From NCBI GenBank assembly GCA_021793405.1, contig JAJYSV010000035.1, positions 1-45,748 on the forward strand: 45,748 nt of DNA, in the 5' to 3' direction. The notes under the pieces are model-generated. The model ran no database searches. It saw only the letters and a program-made list of their open reading frames with translations, and was not told the DNA's origin. This DNA is from Acidobacteriota bacterium (GTDB lineage Bacteria > Acidobacteriota > Terriglobia > Terriglobales > Acidobacteriaceae). This document shows, in pieces, positions 33,101-41,852 of this stretch (positions are counted from its first letter, which is position 1; every line of letters begins with the position of its first letter). Made by a program: the position numbers and the translations under genes.

Positions 33101-34270
33101 TCAGCAGATCGATGGGTTGCCGAGTCTTAATATTTCTCTTCTCAAGCGCCAGAGTTCCATCGTTGCCCAAATCGAAAGCACCGCGATGCAAGCCGGCGGG
33201 CCAAGTCTGACTAAATGGGATGCAGGTGCCACGCGATACGCCAACAGAATTTCGGACAACACTGGCAAAACCAATATCGTTGCGTACGCTATGACTTTGC
33301 CAAGCCAGTCAGGAAACAGCCCCACCCATGGAAAGTTCATTGGGTAATGCTCTGCCATCAATATCCGAGATAATTGCCGCAAGTGGCTAATAAAAAAGAG
33401 AAGCAATAAGCCGACAATGATCGGAGCTGCCCAACTGACAGTGGCTGAGTCAATTCGTAATGAAGAGACCTCTAAGTCATTTTTCTTCTCCGCTTCACGT
33501 CTCGATGCGAGATAGCGCATTGCGTCTCCTGGCTGCATACCTGCGATTTCCGGATAAACCCGCAATGAATCAGGGAGGCATTGGCTGCCCTTTATCAACT
33601 GAGACGCATACGAAAGGCTTTTCAGCCAAGTTTTCCCAAAATAGGCGGTCGCAGAAATTCCGGAAATATACGCAACTCGCAGGGAACTCAATATTTGCTC
33701 TCCGTCCTGACGTCGAATTGAAAGTACAAGGAACGAAGTTACAGGAAATCCTGTCGGCTTACCGTTAAGCAATTGAAACTTCAGTGCCGGATTCATATCG
33801 GGTTGGGAGCCGAGGCTGATGGCAGTAACGGTATCCGTGGAATCAACCTTCAGGGCAGGGCTGGAGGTATCAAGCTGCCTAAGCGGACCAGGATAATCAA
33901 GTACTACTCGAGCGAAGGTTATTGTCTGTTCCCGTTCAGTAAGTCGGCAGAATGTGCCAAGCGATCCTCCTGCGTTTATCGTGTCAGCCCACATCGGCAC
34001 GATAAAAGAAACACGATCTGCAACGCGATAGCCCTTCTGACGTAGCATTTCGACCATTTGTGTCTTTTCTTTTTGCTCGTCTTGCGTAAGCGACGAGTAG
34101 ACATATTCAAAGTAGTCATTCGGCGATAGACGTGAATATCGAGCGAGCTCGTTTTCGGCGGCTAAATACCTATGGGCCCGATCCGGAGCGATGGAAAAAA
34201 CAATTATCGCAGCACAAGCCAACACTAAGAGATTGTGCAGAAATCTGGTCGACTTCAAACTCTCAGTCAT
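33101..34270 (-). CDS. Unrecognised membrane protein
   Basis: This 389-residue protein has one N-terminal hydrophobic helix (about 12-28). A large polar domain of about 250 residues follows, probably outside the cytoplasm, with sections such as Y-F-E-Y-V-Y-S-S-L-T-Q-D-E and V-A-D-R-V-S-F-I-V-P. Three hydrophobic helices complete it (about 280-298, 322-345, 354-372) with a basic tail. I do not recognise the family. GC is about 45% over several stretches, lower than ispH and recN on either side, and codon use is less GC-biased, which suggests horizontal acquisition. It lies 33 nt after recN and 82 nt before ispH on the same strand. Confidence 0.7.
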   Translation of the reverse strand: MTESLKSTRFLHNLLVLACAAIIVFSIAPDRAHRYLAAENELARYSRLSPNDYFEYVYSSLTQDEQKEKTQMVEMLRQKGYRVADRVSFIVPMWADTINAGGSLGTFCRLTEREQTITFARVVLDYPGPLRQLDTSSPALKVDSTDTVTAISLGSQPDMNPALKFQLLNGKPTGFPVTSFLVLSIRRQDGEQILSSLRVAYISGISATAYFGKTWLKSLSYASQLIKGSQCLPDSLRVYPEIAGMQPGDAMRYLASRREAEKKNDLEVSSLRIDSATVSWAAPIIVGLLLLFFISHLRQLSRILMAEHYPMNFPWVGLFPDWLGKVIAYATILVLPVLSEILLAYRVAPASHLVRLGPPACIAVLSIWATMELWRLRREILRLGNPSIC

Positions 34271-34303
34271 ATTCTGTGGCCCTAGCCGTACTATCCTGTC
34301 CGT

Positions 34304-35995
34304 TCACTGCGCGCTGCTTTTCAGCATCTGATCCGCGTGCTTCAAGGATGTCTCTGTCACCTTGGCCCCGCTCAACATGCGAGCAATCTCCTGTCGTCGC
34401 TGCTCGCTGGAAAGATGCAGAACGCTGGTTTTCGTGCGCCCGCCGTGCTCCTGTTTCTCTATCCGATAATGCTGATCGGCAAACGCTGCGATCTGCGGCA
34501 GATGAGTAATACAGAGCACCTGCTGCCCCCGCGCCAGCGTTTTTAGCTTTTGCCCGACCGCCTCCGCCGCGCTGCCGCCAATCCCAATATCGATTTCGTC
34601 GAACACCAGGGTGCGCGGCAACTGCGTCTTCTTCCCCTTCGCGGAGGCATTCGCGCTCTCTTCCACGCTCACCTTCAACGCCAGCAGCACGCGCGACATT
34701 TCTCCGCCCGAGGCAATCTTGTCGAGCGCCTTCAGCGGCTCTCCAGGATTGGTCGCAATGCGAGTTTCGATCGAGTCCCAGCCATGCCCGGTCCACGCGG
34801 ATTCCTCGCGCTGCGCGGTCACCTCAATCTGAAACCGCGCTTTCATGGCCAGTTGATTGATCTCCGTCTCGGCGCGTTTCGTCAGCCGCTTGGCGGCGGC
34901 ACTGCGCGCCGCAGTAAGTGCTTCCGCAACAATTTTGTACCCGTTCGCTGCCTCGGCCAGTTGCGCCATCAAGTCCGCCAACAGTTGATCGCGATTTTCA
35001 ATTTCATCCAGCTTGCCGCGCACCTGCTCGCCATACGCAATCACCTCGCTCACGTTGGCGCCATATTTCCGCTTCAGCCGATCCAGCATCGCCAGCCGAT
35101 CTTCGATCTCCTCCAGCCGCTCCGGAGACGCCTGAATCTTCTCGGCGAATTCCCTCGCCTGCTCCGCCAGATCGCCCACCGTCGCGCGCGCCGCTGTCAA
35201 TTGCTGCACCGCTTCTTCCCAGCGCGAGTCATAGCGCAGCAACTCTTCCATCTGCTTCAGTCCGGCCCGCAATGCAACTTCCGCGGATGTCGCCGATTCA
35301 TACAGCACATCGTGCACGCCCATGGCGGCGGCGTAGAGTTTTTCCGCGTTCGCCAGCACGCGCTTTTCCGCGGTCAGCGTTTCCTCTTCGCCTGGTATAA
35401 GTTGCGCCTGATCGATCTCCCGCGCCTGAAAGCGCCACAGGTCGGCCATGCGCAGGCGGTCCTGTTCATCGCTTTGCAGTGCGGCCAGCTTGCCGCGCAG
35501 ATTCGACCATGCGGCGTAGGCCGCGCTCACAGGCTCTGAGAAAATTCCCGCGCTGCGATCCAGCAAGCTGCGTTGTTGCGCCTGATCGAATGCGCCGAGC
35601 GAATCGCTTTGTGCGTGGACCAGGGCCAGCTCCGGCGCCAACGCGCGCAGCACAGAGACCGTAGCTGGCTGATTGTTCACAAACACCCGGGCCTTGCCGC
35701 CGCTCGTAATTTCTCGCCGCAGAATGATTTCTTCGCCGACTGCATCCAATCCATTGGCATCGAGAATTTCCAACGCGCCCGGAGTCGCCTCAAACACGCA
35801 CGCGACCAATGCGCGTTCCGCGCCGTGCCGAACAATTTCCGTCGACGCTTTCTCTCCTAAGAGGAGCGCCAACGCATCTATAAGAATGGACTTACCCGCG
35901 CCCGTTTCTCCGGTCAGCAAATTCAGGCCGGGGCCGAAGGCAACAGTGACGTTGTCCACAACGATGTAATTTTCCGCGCGCAGTTCGAGCAGCAT
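34304..35995 (-). CDS. recN: DNA repair protein RecN
   Basis: This SMC-like ATPase acts early in double-strand break repair, holding broken ends. The 563-residue product has Walker A G-E-T-G-A-G-K-S at 29-36, long Ala/Glu-rich coiled coils through about 150-400, the ABC signature A-S-G-G-E-M-S-R-V, and Walker B L-V-F-D-E-I-D-I-G-I-G-G. The ATG at 35993-35995 begins the family-typical M-L-L-E-L-R-A-E-N-Y-I-V; the 33 residues readable upstream are dropped. It is divergent from tolQ with a 106-nt shared gap. Confidence 0.95.
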   Translation of the reverse strand: MLLELRAENYIVVDNVTVAFGPGLNLLTGETGAGKSILIDALALLLGEKASTEIVRHGAERALVACVFEATPGALEILDANGLDAVGEEIILRREITSGGKARVFVNNQPATVSVLRALAPELALVHAQSDSLGAFDQAQQRSLLDRSAGIFSEPVSAAYAAWSNLRGKLAALQSDEQDRLRMADLWRFQAREIDQAQLIPGEEETLTAEKRVLANAEKLYAAAMGVHDVLYESATSAEVALRAGLKQMEELLRYDSRWEEAVQQLTAARATVGDLAEQAREFAEKIQASPERLEEIEDRLAMLDRLKRKYGANVSEVIAYGEQVRGKLDEIENRDQLLADLMAQLAEAANGYKIVAEALTAARSAAAKRLTKRAETEINQLAMKARFQIEVTAQREESAWTGHGWDSIETRIATNPGEPLKALDKIASGGEMSRVLLALKVSVEESANASAKGKKTQLPRTLVFDEIDIGIGGSAAEAVGQKLKTLARGQQVLCITHLPQIAAFADQHYRIEKQEHGGRTKTSVLHLSSEQRRQEIARMLSGAKVTETSLKHADQMLKSSAQ

Positions 35996-36101
35996 GGGAC
36001 TCCGGGGAACGAGCGCAGCATACCATGAATCCAGATAGCAACCTACGAATCCACATCGCGACTTGGAGCAATCGGAAAGCGCCGGTACACTCAAACTAGC
36101 T

Positions 36102-36905
36102 ATGAACGCATTGTCCGTTCTACTTCTTTTTCTATTTCAGACGCCCGACGCCACCCAGTCGGCGCAACCGGTCGCGCAACCCCTCGGCGGCAGCGCCCTG
36201 CTCGACATTGGCCACAACCTCGGCCCAGTGGCCATCGCCGTGTTGGCCATCCTGCTCATCGGCAGCCTGCAGTCGTGGAGCATCATCCTGGGAAAATGGT
36301 CTTCGTTCCGTCGGGCCAGCGCGCAGAGCAAGCGATTTTTGCGCGCCTTCCAGAAAGCCGACCGGCTCCAGGATATCGCCGCCGTCAGCGAGCAATTCAA
36401 GCCCAGCCCTCTGGTGCAGGTCTTTGAAGACACCTACGAGGAATATCGACATCAGATGGATGACTCCGGCCAGATCCGCAACCTGAAGGCGCTGGAGCGA
36501 ACCGCGCAAACGGCTGCGAGCGAGGCGCTCACCTCCATGGAAACCCGCATGACGTGGCTGGCGACGATCGGAAATGTTGCCACCTTCGTCGGCCTGTTCG
36601 GAACCATCATGGGAATTGTCGACGCATTCCACGGCCTGGGAACCTCCGGTGGAGCAACATTGCGCGCGGTCGCGCCGGGCATCTCGGAGGCATTGATTAC
36701 CACAGCCGCGGGTATCTTTGTCGCGGTGCCCGCAGTCATGGGGTACAACCAGCTGACCAGCCGCCTGCGAGAATTGGCCGCTCGCCTCGATGACTTCGGT
36801 CGCGAGCTGCTAAATACGATGGAGGAGATTCAAGCCAGCCCTGTTGCAGCGCCTCCGGAAGAGTACAGCCGTCAGCGGGAGGTTCCACGTGGCCTACACC
36901 GCTAA
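36102..36905 (+). CDS. tolQ: TolQ/ExbB-type proton channel subunit
   Basis: This inner-membrane motor subunit of Tol-Pal uses the proton gradient to energise the envelope during division. The 267-residue product has an N-terminal hydrophobic stretch and spacer, a helix at about 41-62, and the family core with two helices: G-N-V-A-T-F-V-G-L-F-G-T-I-M-G-I-V-D-A-F near 150 and A-P-G-I-S-E-A-L-I-T-T-A-A-G-I near 190. The ATG at 36102 is chosen over an upstream TTG at 36063. It overlaps tolR by 17 nt and opens the tol-pal operon. Confidence 0.92.
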   Translation: MNALSVLLLFLFQTPDATQSAQPVAQPLGGSALLDIGHNLGPVAIAVLAILLIGSLQSWSIILGKWSSFRRASAQSKRFLRAFQKADRLQDIAAVSEQFKPSPLVQVFEDTYEEYRHQMDDSGQIRNLKALERTAQTAASEALTSMETRMTWLATIGNVATFVGLFGTIMGIVDAFHGLGTSGGATLRAVAPGISEALITTAAGIFVAVPAVMGYNQLTSRLRELAARLDDFGRELLNTMEEIQASPVAAPPEEYSRQREVPRGLHR

Positions 36906-37317
36906 AAACGGCCATACGCAAACGGCCCTGTCCGATATCAACATCACTCCTCTTGTCGATGTGGTGCTAGTGCTACTTGTCATCTTTATGATCACCGCAC
37001 CGGTATTGCAATCCGGAATTCAAGTGAATGTGCCGCGCACCAAAACGGTCAAGCAGATCACGCAGCAGCGCACGGTTGTCACCATCGACCGTGAACAGCG
37101 TGTATTCCTCGACGACAAGCCGGTCAATGTGAATGATCTGCCGGCGCTGCTGCAGGAAAAAAATGGCGCCAACCCGGCCAACCGGGTCATCTATCTGCGC
37201 TCCGACGAACGGGTACCCTTCGGTGCCTTTGCATCCGTTATGGATGCGGTGAAACAGGCGGGGATCACCAACGTCAGCATTGTCACGCGGCCCGTACAAA
37301 GCCCATCTGAGCCATAA
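36889..37317 (+). CDS. tolR: TolR/ExbD-type motor subunit
   Basis: This protein of 142 residues has one membrane helix (about 22-42). The motif S-D-I-N-I-T-P-L-V-D-V-V-L-V-L-L-V-I-F-M contains the proton-carrying Asp24. The periplasmic part has the usual V-T-I-D-R-E...L-R-S-D-E-R-V-P-F-G strands. The start is a GTG with a strong GGGAGG site 7 nt upstream, inside the end of tolQ. Together with TolQ it forms the stator that drives the TonB/TolA-like protein encoded next, 6 nt downstream. Confidence 0.92.
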   Translation: MAYTAKNGHTQTALSDINITPLVDVVLVLLVIFMITAPVLQSGIQVNVPRTKTVKQITQQRTVVTIDREQRVFLDDKPVNVNDLPALLQEKNGANPANRVIYLRSDERVPFGAFASVMDAVKQAGITNVSIVTRPVQSPSEP

Positions 37318-37323
37318 CTAACG

Positions 37324-38127
37324 ATGCCATTCATTCACGAGACATGGGATCAGCACGAGCCGGTTGTCGGCTCCTGGTTTGGCTCGTTCGCACTCCATCT
37401 AGGTCTGGGCGGAGCGATTTTTCTCTCGACCTTTTACCTGCACCTGTTTCATGAAGATCACTGGGGCCAGATCAGTTCCGGTCCCACCATCAACGCCACG
37501 CTGGTTTCCTCCGCGCCCTCGTTGCCGCTGCCGAATCCGGAGATCACGAATAATTCCGTCCTTGCGACGCAGACGCCGAGTCCAGCCCCGCTGCCTCCCT
37601 TGCCCAAGGCCGAGGTAGTTCCCGAAGAAAACGCGATTCCCATTCTCGCCAAGCCGAAGCGCATCACGAAACCGGCCACCGAGTCCCATCCCAAGCCGCC
37701 AAAGTATGTGCAGCCACCCAAGCAACAGAACCGCGCCGCTTACGGCGAAGCAGCTCCGTCCAGCATTCCCATGTCCAACCCCAGCGCAGCGGATAAAAGT
37801 GTCGTCGTCCAGAACGGCGATTTCGGCGCGCGCTTTGGATGGTACGTCGACATTATTAAACGGACCGTCGCCCAGAACTGGTATAGCCAGCTGGCCGATC
37901 CAAAAGCGTCCATGGGCCATTCTGTAGTCGTCACCTTTGTCGTACACCGCGACGGCTCTATCAGCGATCCGCGCATCACTCAATCCAGCGGCGTCCCTTC
38001 GCTCGATCTATCGGCCATTCAGGCAGTCGAGCGCGTCAGCGCCTTTGGCCCGTTACCAGCCGGATATTCCGGTAGTTCTGTCTCCGTCGCCTATACCTTT
38101 ACGTACGATCAGAGCACCCTTCGTTGA
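37324..38127 (+). CDS. TonB/TolA-like energy transducer
   Basis: This 267-residue protein spans the periplasm. It has one membrane helix (about 20-43), then a long Pro/Lys-rich stretch (about 65-150, with P-K-P-P-K-Y-V-Q-P-P-K) and a TonB/TolA C-terminal domain (about 160-267) containing I-K-R-T-V-A-Q-N-W-Y, V-V-V-T-F-V-V-H-R-D-G-S-I-S-D-P and S-S-G-V-P-S-L-D-L-S-A-I-Q-A-V. The position between tolR and tolB assigns it the TolA role; by sequence the C-terminal domain is of the general TonB type. It couples motor movement to the TolB-Pal complex. Confidence 0.85.
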   Translation: MPFIHETWDQHEPVVGSWFGSFALHLGLGGAIFLSTFYLHLFHEDHWGQISSGPTINATLVSSAPSLPLPNPEITNNSVLATQTPSPAPLPPLPKAEVVPEENAIPILAKPKRITKPATESHPKPPKYVQPPKQQNRAAYGEAAPSSIPMSNPSAADKSVVVQNGDFGARFGWYVDIIKRTVAQNWYSQLADPKASMGHSVVVTFVVHRDGSISDPRITQSSGVPSLDLSAIQAVERVSAFGPLPAGYSGSSVSVAYTFTYDQSTLR

Positions 38128-38259
38128 TTTTTTTCTAAAATTGCCTTCAGAAACCGGCACAATTGACAACAATGGGCAAAACTGGAAAAGCGTTGACGGC
38201 ATGACCAGCTAGTTTCATGAACTTCAAATTGCAACCCCCACGTTTCAATGGAGTGCACA

Positions 38260-39606
38260 ATGGAAGCTTCCCCAAATCGTTGCCGTAAGCAAGCCGCCCT
38301 TCTCTTTTCCATCCTGTTTCTGGCTACCACGCTCGCCAGAGCACAGGATTGGGTCCATACTGGGACGAACCTCGGAGCACCCAAAATCCGGCTGGCGGCA
38401 GCCGACTTCAAAATGGTGGGCAACGATGCGGCGCTCAGCACTGCCCAGCTTACCTTCAATCAAGTCCTCTATGCTGATTTGACCAATGCCGGCATCTTCG
38501 ACATGGTTTCGAAAAGCCTGGCTCCCGCTGTGATGCCCGGCTCTCCGCAGGAAATCAATCTTTCCCAATGGAGATCTCCTCCCGCTAACGCCGCCATGGT
38601 GGCGTTTGGCGCGATCAATGTGCAAAACGGTCGCGAGATCGTCTATGGCTGGTTGTTCGACGCGAAAAATACCCAGTCTCCCCAGGTGTTGGGCCAACAA
38701 TACAATGAGGCGGCAACGCCGGACACGGCTCGCCACATCGCCCATGAATTTGCCGACGCCATCATTGCCCGGCTCGGCGGCATCCCGGGGATCGCGGAAA
38801 GCAAAATCTATTACATCTCGGACCGCAGCGGAAATAAAGAGGTCTGGGAGATGGACTACGACGGCGCCAATCAGCACCAGGTCACCCATGTCAGCTCGAT
38901 CTGCCTGTCGCCCCGCATCTCTCCGGACGGCGGCCGCCTGGCCTTCGATGAACTTAATTCTCACGGCAGCAACATTCGCATCTACTCGATGAGTCTCCAC
39001 CGCATGGTCAGTTTCCCCATCCATGATGGAACCGATTTTTCGCCAGCGTGGGCGCCCGATGGCAACAATTTGGCCTTCTCTTCCTCGCGCAGCGGCGATC
39101 CGGAAATCTGGATCTCCTCCGCCAGCGGCTTCGGATTGCGCCGCGTCACCGCGTATCGCGGCCCGGATGTTTCTCCGGTTTTCAATCCAAAGACCGGCAC
39201 GCAAATCGCGTGGATCAGCGGTCGCACCGGCCTGCCGCAGGTCTACATCATGGAATCTGACGGCACCAACGTGCAGCGGATGACCGATGGCGGTTATGCG
39301 ACCTCGCCCGCATGGTCGCCGAATGGCCAGTTCCTTGCCTTCGCATGGGCGCGCAACTATGGACCCGGCGCTCCTGGCGGTCAGGATATCTACGTCATGG
39401 ATATCGCCAGCCACCGCTGGATTCAGCTCACGCATGATATTGGCCGCACCGATTTTCCATCGTGGTCGCCCGATGGCCGTCATATCATTTTTCAACGCAC
39501 TGTCGGCGGTCACAGCGAGATCTGGACCATGCTGGCCGACGGTACCGGACAACAGGCGTTGACCAAAGTTGGAAATAGTCGCATGCCTAATTGGAGCTGG
39601 AAGTAG
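38260..39606 (+). CDS. tolB: Tol-Pal system beta-propeller protein TolB
   Basis: This periplasmic protein shuttles between Pal and TolA. With the ATG at 38260 (GGAG 6 nt upstream) it has 448 residues; an ATG 12 nt earlier is possible. A signal peptide ends at A-R-A-Q. The N-terminal domain (about 30-165) is followed by a six-bladed propeller with PD40-type repeats: S-P-R-I-S-P-D-G-G-R-L-A-F, S-P-A-W-A-P-D-G-N-N-L-A-F-S-S, S-P-A-W-S-P-N-G-Q-F-L-A-F and F-P-S-W-S-P-D-G-R-H-I-I-F. An open frame spans nearly the whole gene on the opposite strand; it is a codon-bias shadow. Confidence 0.93.
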   Translation: MEASPNRCRKQAALLFSILFLATTLARAQDWVHTGTNLGAPKIRLAAADFKMVGNDAALSTAQLTFNQVLYADLTNAGIFDMVSKSLAPAVMPGSPQEINLSQWRSPPANAAMVAFGAINVQNGREIVYGWLFDAKNTQSPQVLGQQYNEAATPDTARHIAHEFADAIIARLGGIPGIAESKIYYISDRSGNKEVWEMDYDGANQHQVTHVSSICLSPRISPDGGRLAFDELNSHGSNIRIYSMSLHRMVSFPIHDGTDFSPAWAPDGNNLAFSSSRSGDPEIWISSASGFGLRRVTAYRGPDVSPVFNPKTGTQIAWISGRTGLPQVYIMESDGTNVQRMTDGGYATSPAWSPNGQFLAFAWARNYGPGAPGGQDIYVMDIASHRWIQLTHDIGRTDFPSWSPDGRHIIFQRTVGGHSEIWTMLADGTGQQALTKVGNSRMPNWSWK

Positions 39607-39691
39607 TCTCACGTGGAAGAAATCATAATCGTTCGCAGTTTTTTCGTTCTACACTAAACCACAAAGATCCAGTTTTTTGAGGAGAGGATTG

Positions 39692-40432
39692 ATGAAAAAC
39701 TATAAGAAGAATTCTGCGCTGGCTTCCGCGGCGCTTGTTGCTTTCTTGATAACCACTGGCTGCCATCATAAGGAGGCCGCCGCGCCACCACCACCGCCCC
39801 CCCCTGCGGAAACCGCGCCCGCTCCTACGGCCAACATCACCGTCACGCCGAACTCCATTGCTCCCGGTCAAAGTGCGGTGCTGAACTGGACCACGACGAA
39901 CGCGACTGATGTCTCGATCGACGGCATCGGCGCTGTGGAAACCAGTGGCACCAAGACGGTCAGTCCCACTGAAACTGCCACCTATCATCTCGTTGCGCGC
40001 GGCGATGGCGGATCGACCGATGCCACGGCAACGCTGACTGTCACGCAACCGCCACCACCACCGGCGGCGCCCCAACAGCTCACCGAAGCCGAGTTCGAAC
40101 AGAATGTCAAGCCGATCTTCTTCGACTATGACGCCTACAGCGTTCGTCCGGACGCGCAAGCGGTCATCAGCCAGGATGCATCGTTTCTGCAGTCGCATCC
40201 AGATGCCAAGATTCTGATCGCCGGCTATTGCGACGATCGCGGGTCTTCGGAATACAACCTGGCGCTGGGTCAGAATCGCGCCAATGCCGCCAAGACTGCT
40301 TTAACCCAGGCGGGCATCGATGCCAGCCGCATTCGCACCATCAGCTACGGCAAGGAAAAGCAATTCTGCACCGAACAAAACGAGTCTTGCTGGCAGCAGA
40401 ACCGTCGAGCTCAGTTCAGCCTGGACCAGTAG
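39692..40432 (+). CDS. pal: Pal-type OmpA-like lipoprotein with an extra Ig-like domain
   Basis: This outer-membrane lipoprotein binds peptidoglycan and TolB. It has 246 residues and a good GGAGAGG site before the ATG. The lipobox ends at Cys24 (T-T-G-C). A run of prolines (about 32-38) leads to an Ig-like module at about 48-118 (S-I-A-P-G-Q-S-A-V-L-N-W ... T-E-T-A-T-Y-H-L-V-A), then a second Pro stretch and the OmpA C-terminal domain (about 133-246) with I-F-F-D-Y-D-A-Y, G-Y-C-D-D-R-G-S-S-E-Y-N and G-Q-N-R-A-N-A-A-K. Ordinary Pal goes directly from linker to OmpA domain, so the Ig-like module is unusual. Confidence 0.9.
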   Translation: MKNYKKNSALASAALVAFLITTGCHHKEAAAPPPPPPPAETAPAPTANITVTPNSIAPGQSAVLNWTTTNATDVSIDGIGAVETSGTKTVSPTETATYHLVARGDGGSTDATATLTVTQPPPPPAAPQQLTEAEFEQNVKPIFFDYDAYSVRPDAQAVISQDASFLQSHPDAKILIAGYCDDRGSSEYNLALGQNRANAAKTALTQAGIDASRIRTISYGKEKQFCTEQNESCWQQNRRAQFSLDQ

Positions 40433-40603
40433 AACGGAGCTAGTCCGGAGGAAACGTTGGACGCATCAAAGTCAAGCGGCAGCACTGAGCATGTGCAACA
40501 TTCCATGCCGTGCTGCCGTACGCTTTGAAACCTCCGGCGTCGATGCCGTACACTTTTCTTGATACAGAATTCCGGCGCAGATTGCGTCTAGAACAGGTGT
40601 CGC

Positions 40604-41548
40604 ATGCGTAATTTTTTTCGAGTTTTTGTGATTGTTGCTTGCATTTTGGGCTTCTCCGCCGCCCGCGGCGCCCTCGCCGCCAACCGAGACATGATCGCCC
40701 TGCAGGCGCAGGTCCAGCAGATGCAGGAAATGATCGTGAGCATGCAGCAGTCCAACGACGAGCGCTACGCTGTCATGCACAACCTGGTGCAGCAGACATC
40801 CGACAGCGTCGGGAAAATTGCCGCCCAAATGAATTCCCTGCAAAAGGCTGCCCAGGAGCAGCAAGGCGCGCAGGGAAATTCGCTGCAGCAACTATCCGGC
40901 CAGATGCAGTCCATGAACGACTCGCTCGACGAGTTGCGCGCCCGTCTCGACAAGATGAGCAAGACCCTAGATACCATGCAATCGCAACAGCAGACCCTGG
41001 CCGCCGGTCAGCCGATGCAAACCGGACAAACCGGACAGTCGGCACAACCAGGCCAGCCGGGACAGCCAGGCACCGGCTCCGATCAGACCCAGAGCGCGCC
41101 CGCCGCTCAGCCTCCTGCCCCGCAGGCGCCGCCGCTCGATCAGCTCTATCAGTCCGCCGCCAGCGACTATAACGCCGCAAAATATAACCTCGCCAGCCAG
41201 GAATTTGCCGATGTCATCAAGTTCTATCCGCAAAGCACCCAGGCCGGAAATTCTCAGTTTTATTTAGGCGAGATAGATTACCGCGCGGGAAATTACAAGA
41301 GCGCGATCGACAATTACGATGCCACGAGTTCCCAGTATCCTGGGAACTCTAAAGCGCCGACCGCTCAGCTCCGCAAGGCTCAATCCGAGCTTGCTCTGGG
41401 GCAGCGCGAGGCGGGTATCCGCGATTTACGCTCTCTCATCAATCGCTATCCGCAGACACCGGAGGCCATGCAGGCGCGCAGCAAATTGAACGGGATGGGC
41501 GTCCGCATCTTCGCGAAGCCTTCCGCCGCGCATGATGCGCATGAATAG
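40604..41548 (+). CDS. cpoB: Tol-Pal associated protein CpoB (YbgF)
   Basis: This periplasmic protein coordinates Tol-Pal with peptidoglycan synthesis during division. The 314-residue product has a signal peptide (cleavage near A-L-A-A), an N-terminal Gln-rich coiled coil (about 30-130) with heptad-like L/M spacing, a Gln/Pro/Gly linker (about 130-180) with several T-G-Q and Q-P-G repeats, and C-terminal TPR motifs (Y-N-A-A-K-Y-N-L-A-S-Q-E-F, Y-R-A-G-N-Y-K-S-A-I, Y-P-Q-T-P-E-A). It is the last gene of the tol-pal run, 171 nt after pal. Confidence 0.88.
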   Translation: MRNFFRVFVIVACILGFSAARGALAANRDMIALQAQVQQMQEMIVSMQQSNDERYAVMHNLVQQTSDSVGKIAAQMNSLQKAAQEQQGAQGNSLQQLSGQMQSMNDSLDELRARLDKMSKTLDTMQSQQQTLAAGQPMQTGQTGQSAQPGQPGQPGTGSDQTQSAPAAQPPAPQAPPLDQLYQSAASDYNAAKYNLASQEFADVIKFYPQSTQAGNSQFYLGEIDYRAGNYKSAIDNYDATSSQYPGNSKAPTAQLRKAQSELALGQREAGIRDLRSLINRYPQTPEAMQARSKLNGMGVRIFAKPSAAHDAHE

Positions 41549-41601
41549 AGAATCAACCACAAAATCCATTGCAACGGTCCGCGAGAAGCATCCGACCACT
41601 T

Positions 41602-41814
41602 ATGACACAAAACCCCGCTTCTCATCCCGACGCAGATGAACAAAAGGGCACAGTCGAAGACGATTCCCAGCACGCGGCTGGCGATGCGCCCAAGTCGCAG
41701 GAATCCATGGCTGGCCAGTTGGGCCATCGCAATCGCGACGACATGGCGAAGGACAGCGATTCCGATTTTCCCGAACCTGGCTCCAGCCCGGAACACAGTG
41801 GCCAGCGCAAATAA
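41602..41814 (+). CDS. Small acidic hydrophilic protein
   Basis: This 70-residue product is rich in Asp, Glu, Ser, Gln and His, with no signal peptide or hydrophobic stretch, so it is probably disordered and cytoplasmic. The second half (M-A-G-Q-L-G-H-R-N-R-D-D-M-A-K-D-S-D-S-D-F-P-E-P-G) looks like a conserved motif rather than random sequence. The ATG at 41602 is preferred over an upstream one at 41569. It lies 53 nt after cpoB and 38 nt before the TauE-type gene. Function unknown. Confidence 0.55.
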   Translation: MTQNPASHPDADEQKGTVEDDSQHAAGDAPKSQESMAGQLGHRNRDDMAKDSDSDFPEPGSSPEHSGQRK

Positions 41815-41852
41815 CGTGAGATGGCCCTCCTGAGTATCCCGCTCATAGCGCG

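Noticed and set aside
34550-35539. 329-codon plus-strand frame opposite recN
   Set aside because: Composition (Arg, Leu, Gln, His runs) is that of an antisense shadow; recN has Walker and signature motifs in the other strand.
38245-39612. 455-codon open frame on the minus strand opposite tolB
   Set aside because: It mirrors the full length of tolB, has no domain pattern and an Arg/Asp/Ile-rich composition typical of the complement of GC-biased codons. TolB itself is unmistakable.
40978-41090. Gln/Gly/Pro-rich short repeats in cpoB considered as a CRISPR-like or tandem DNA repeat
   Set aside because: The repetition is in the coding frame (T-G-Q, Q-P-G linker units), units are short and irregular, and there are no spacers.
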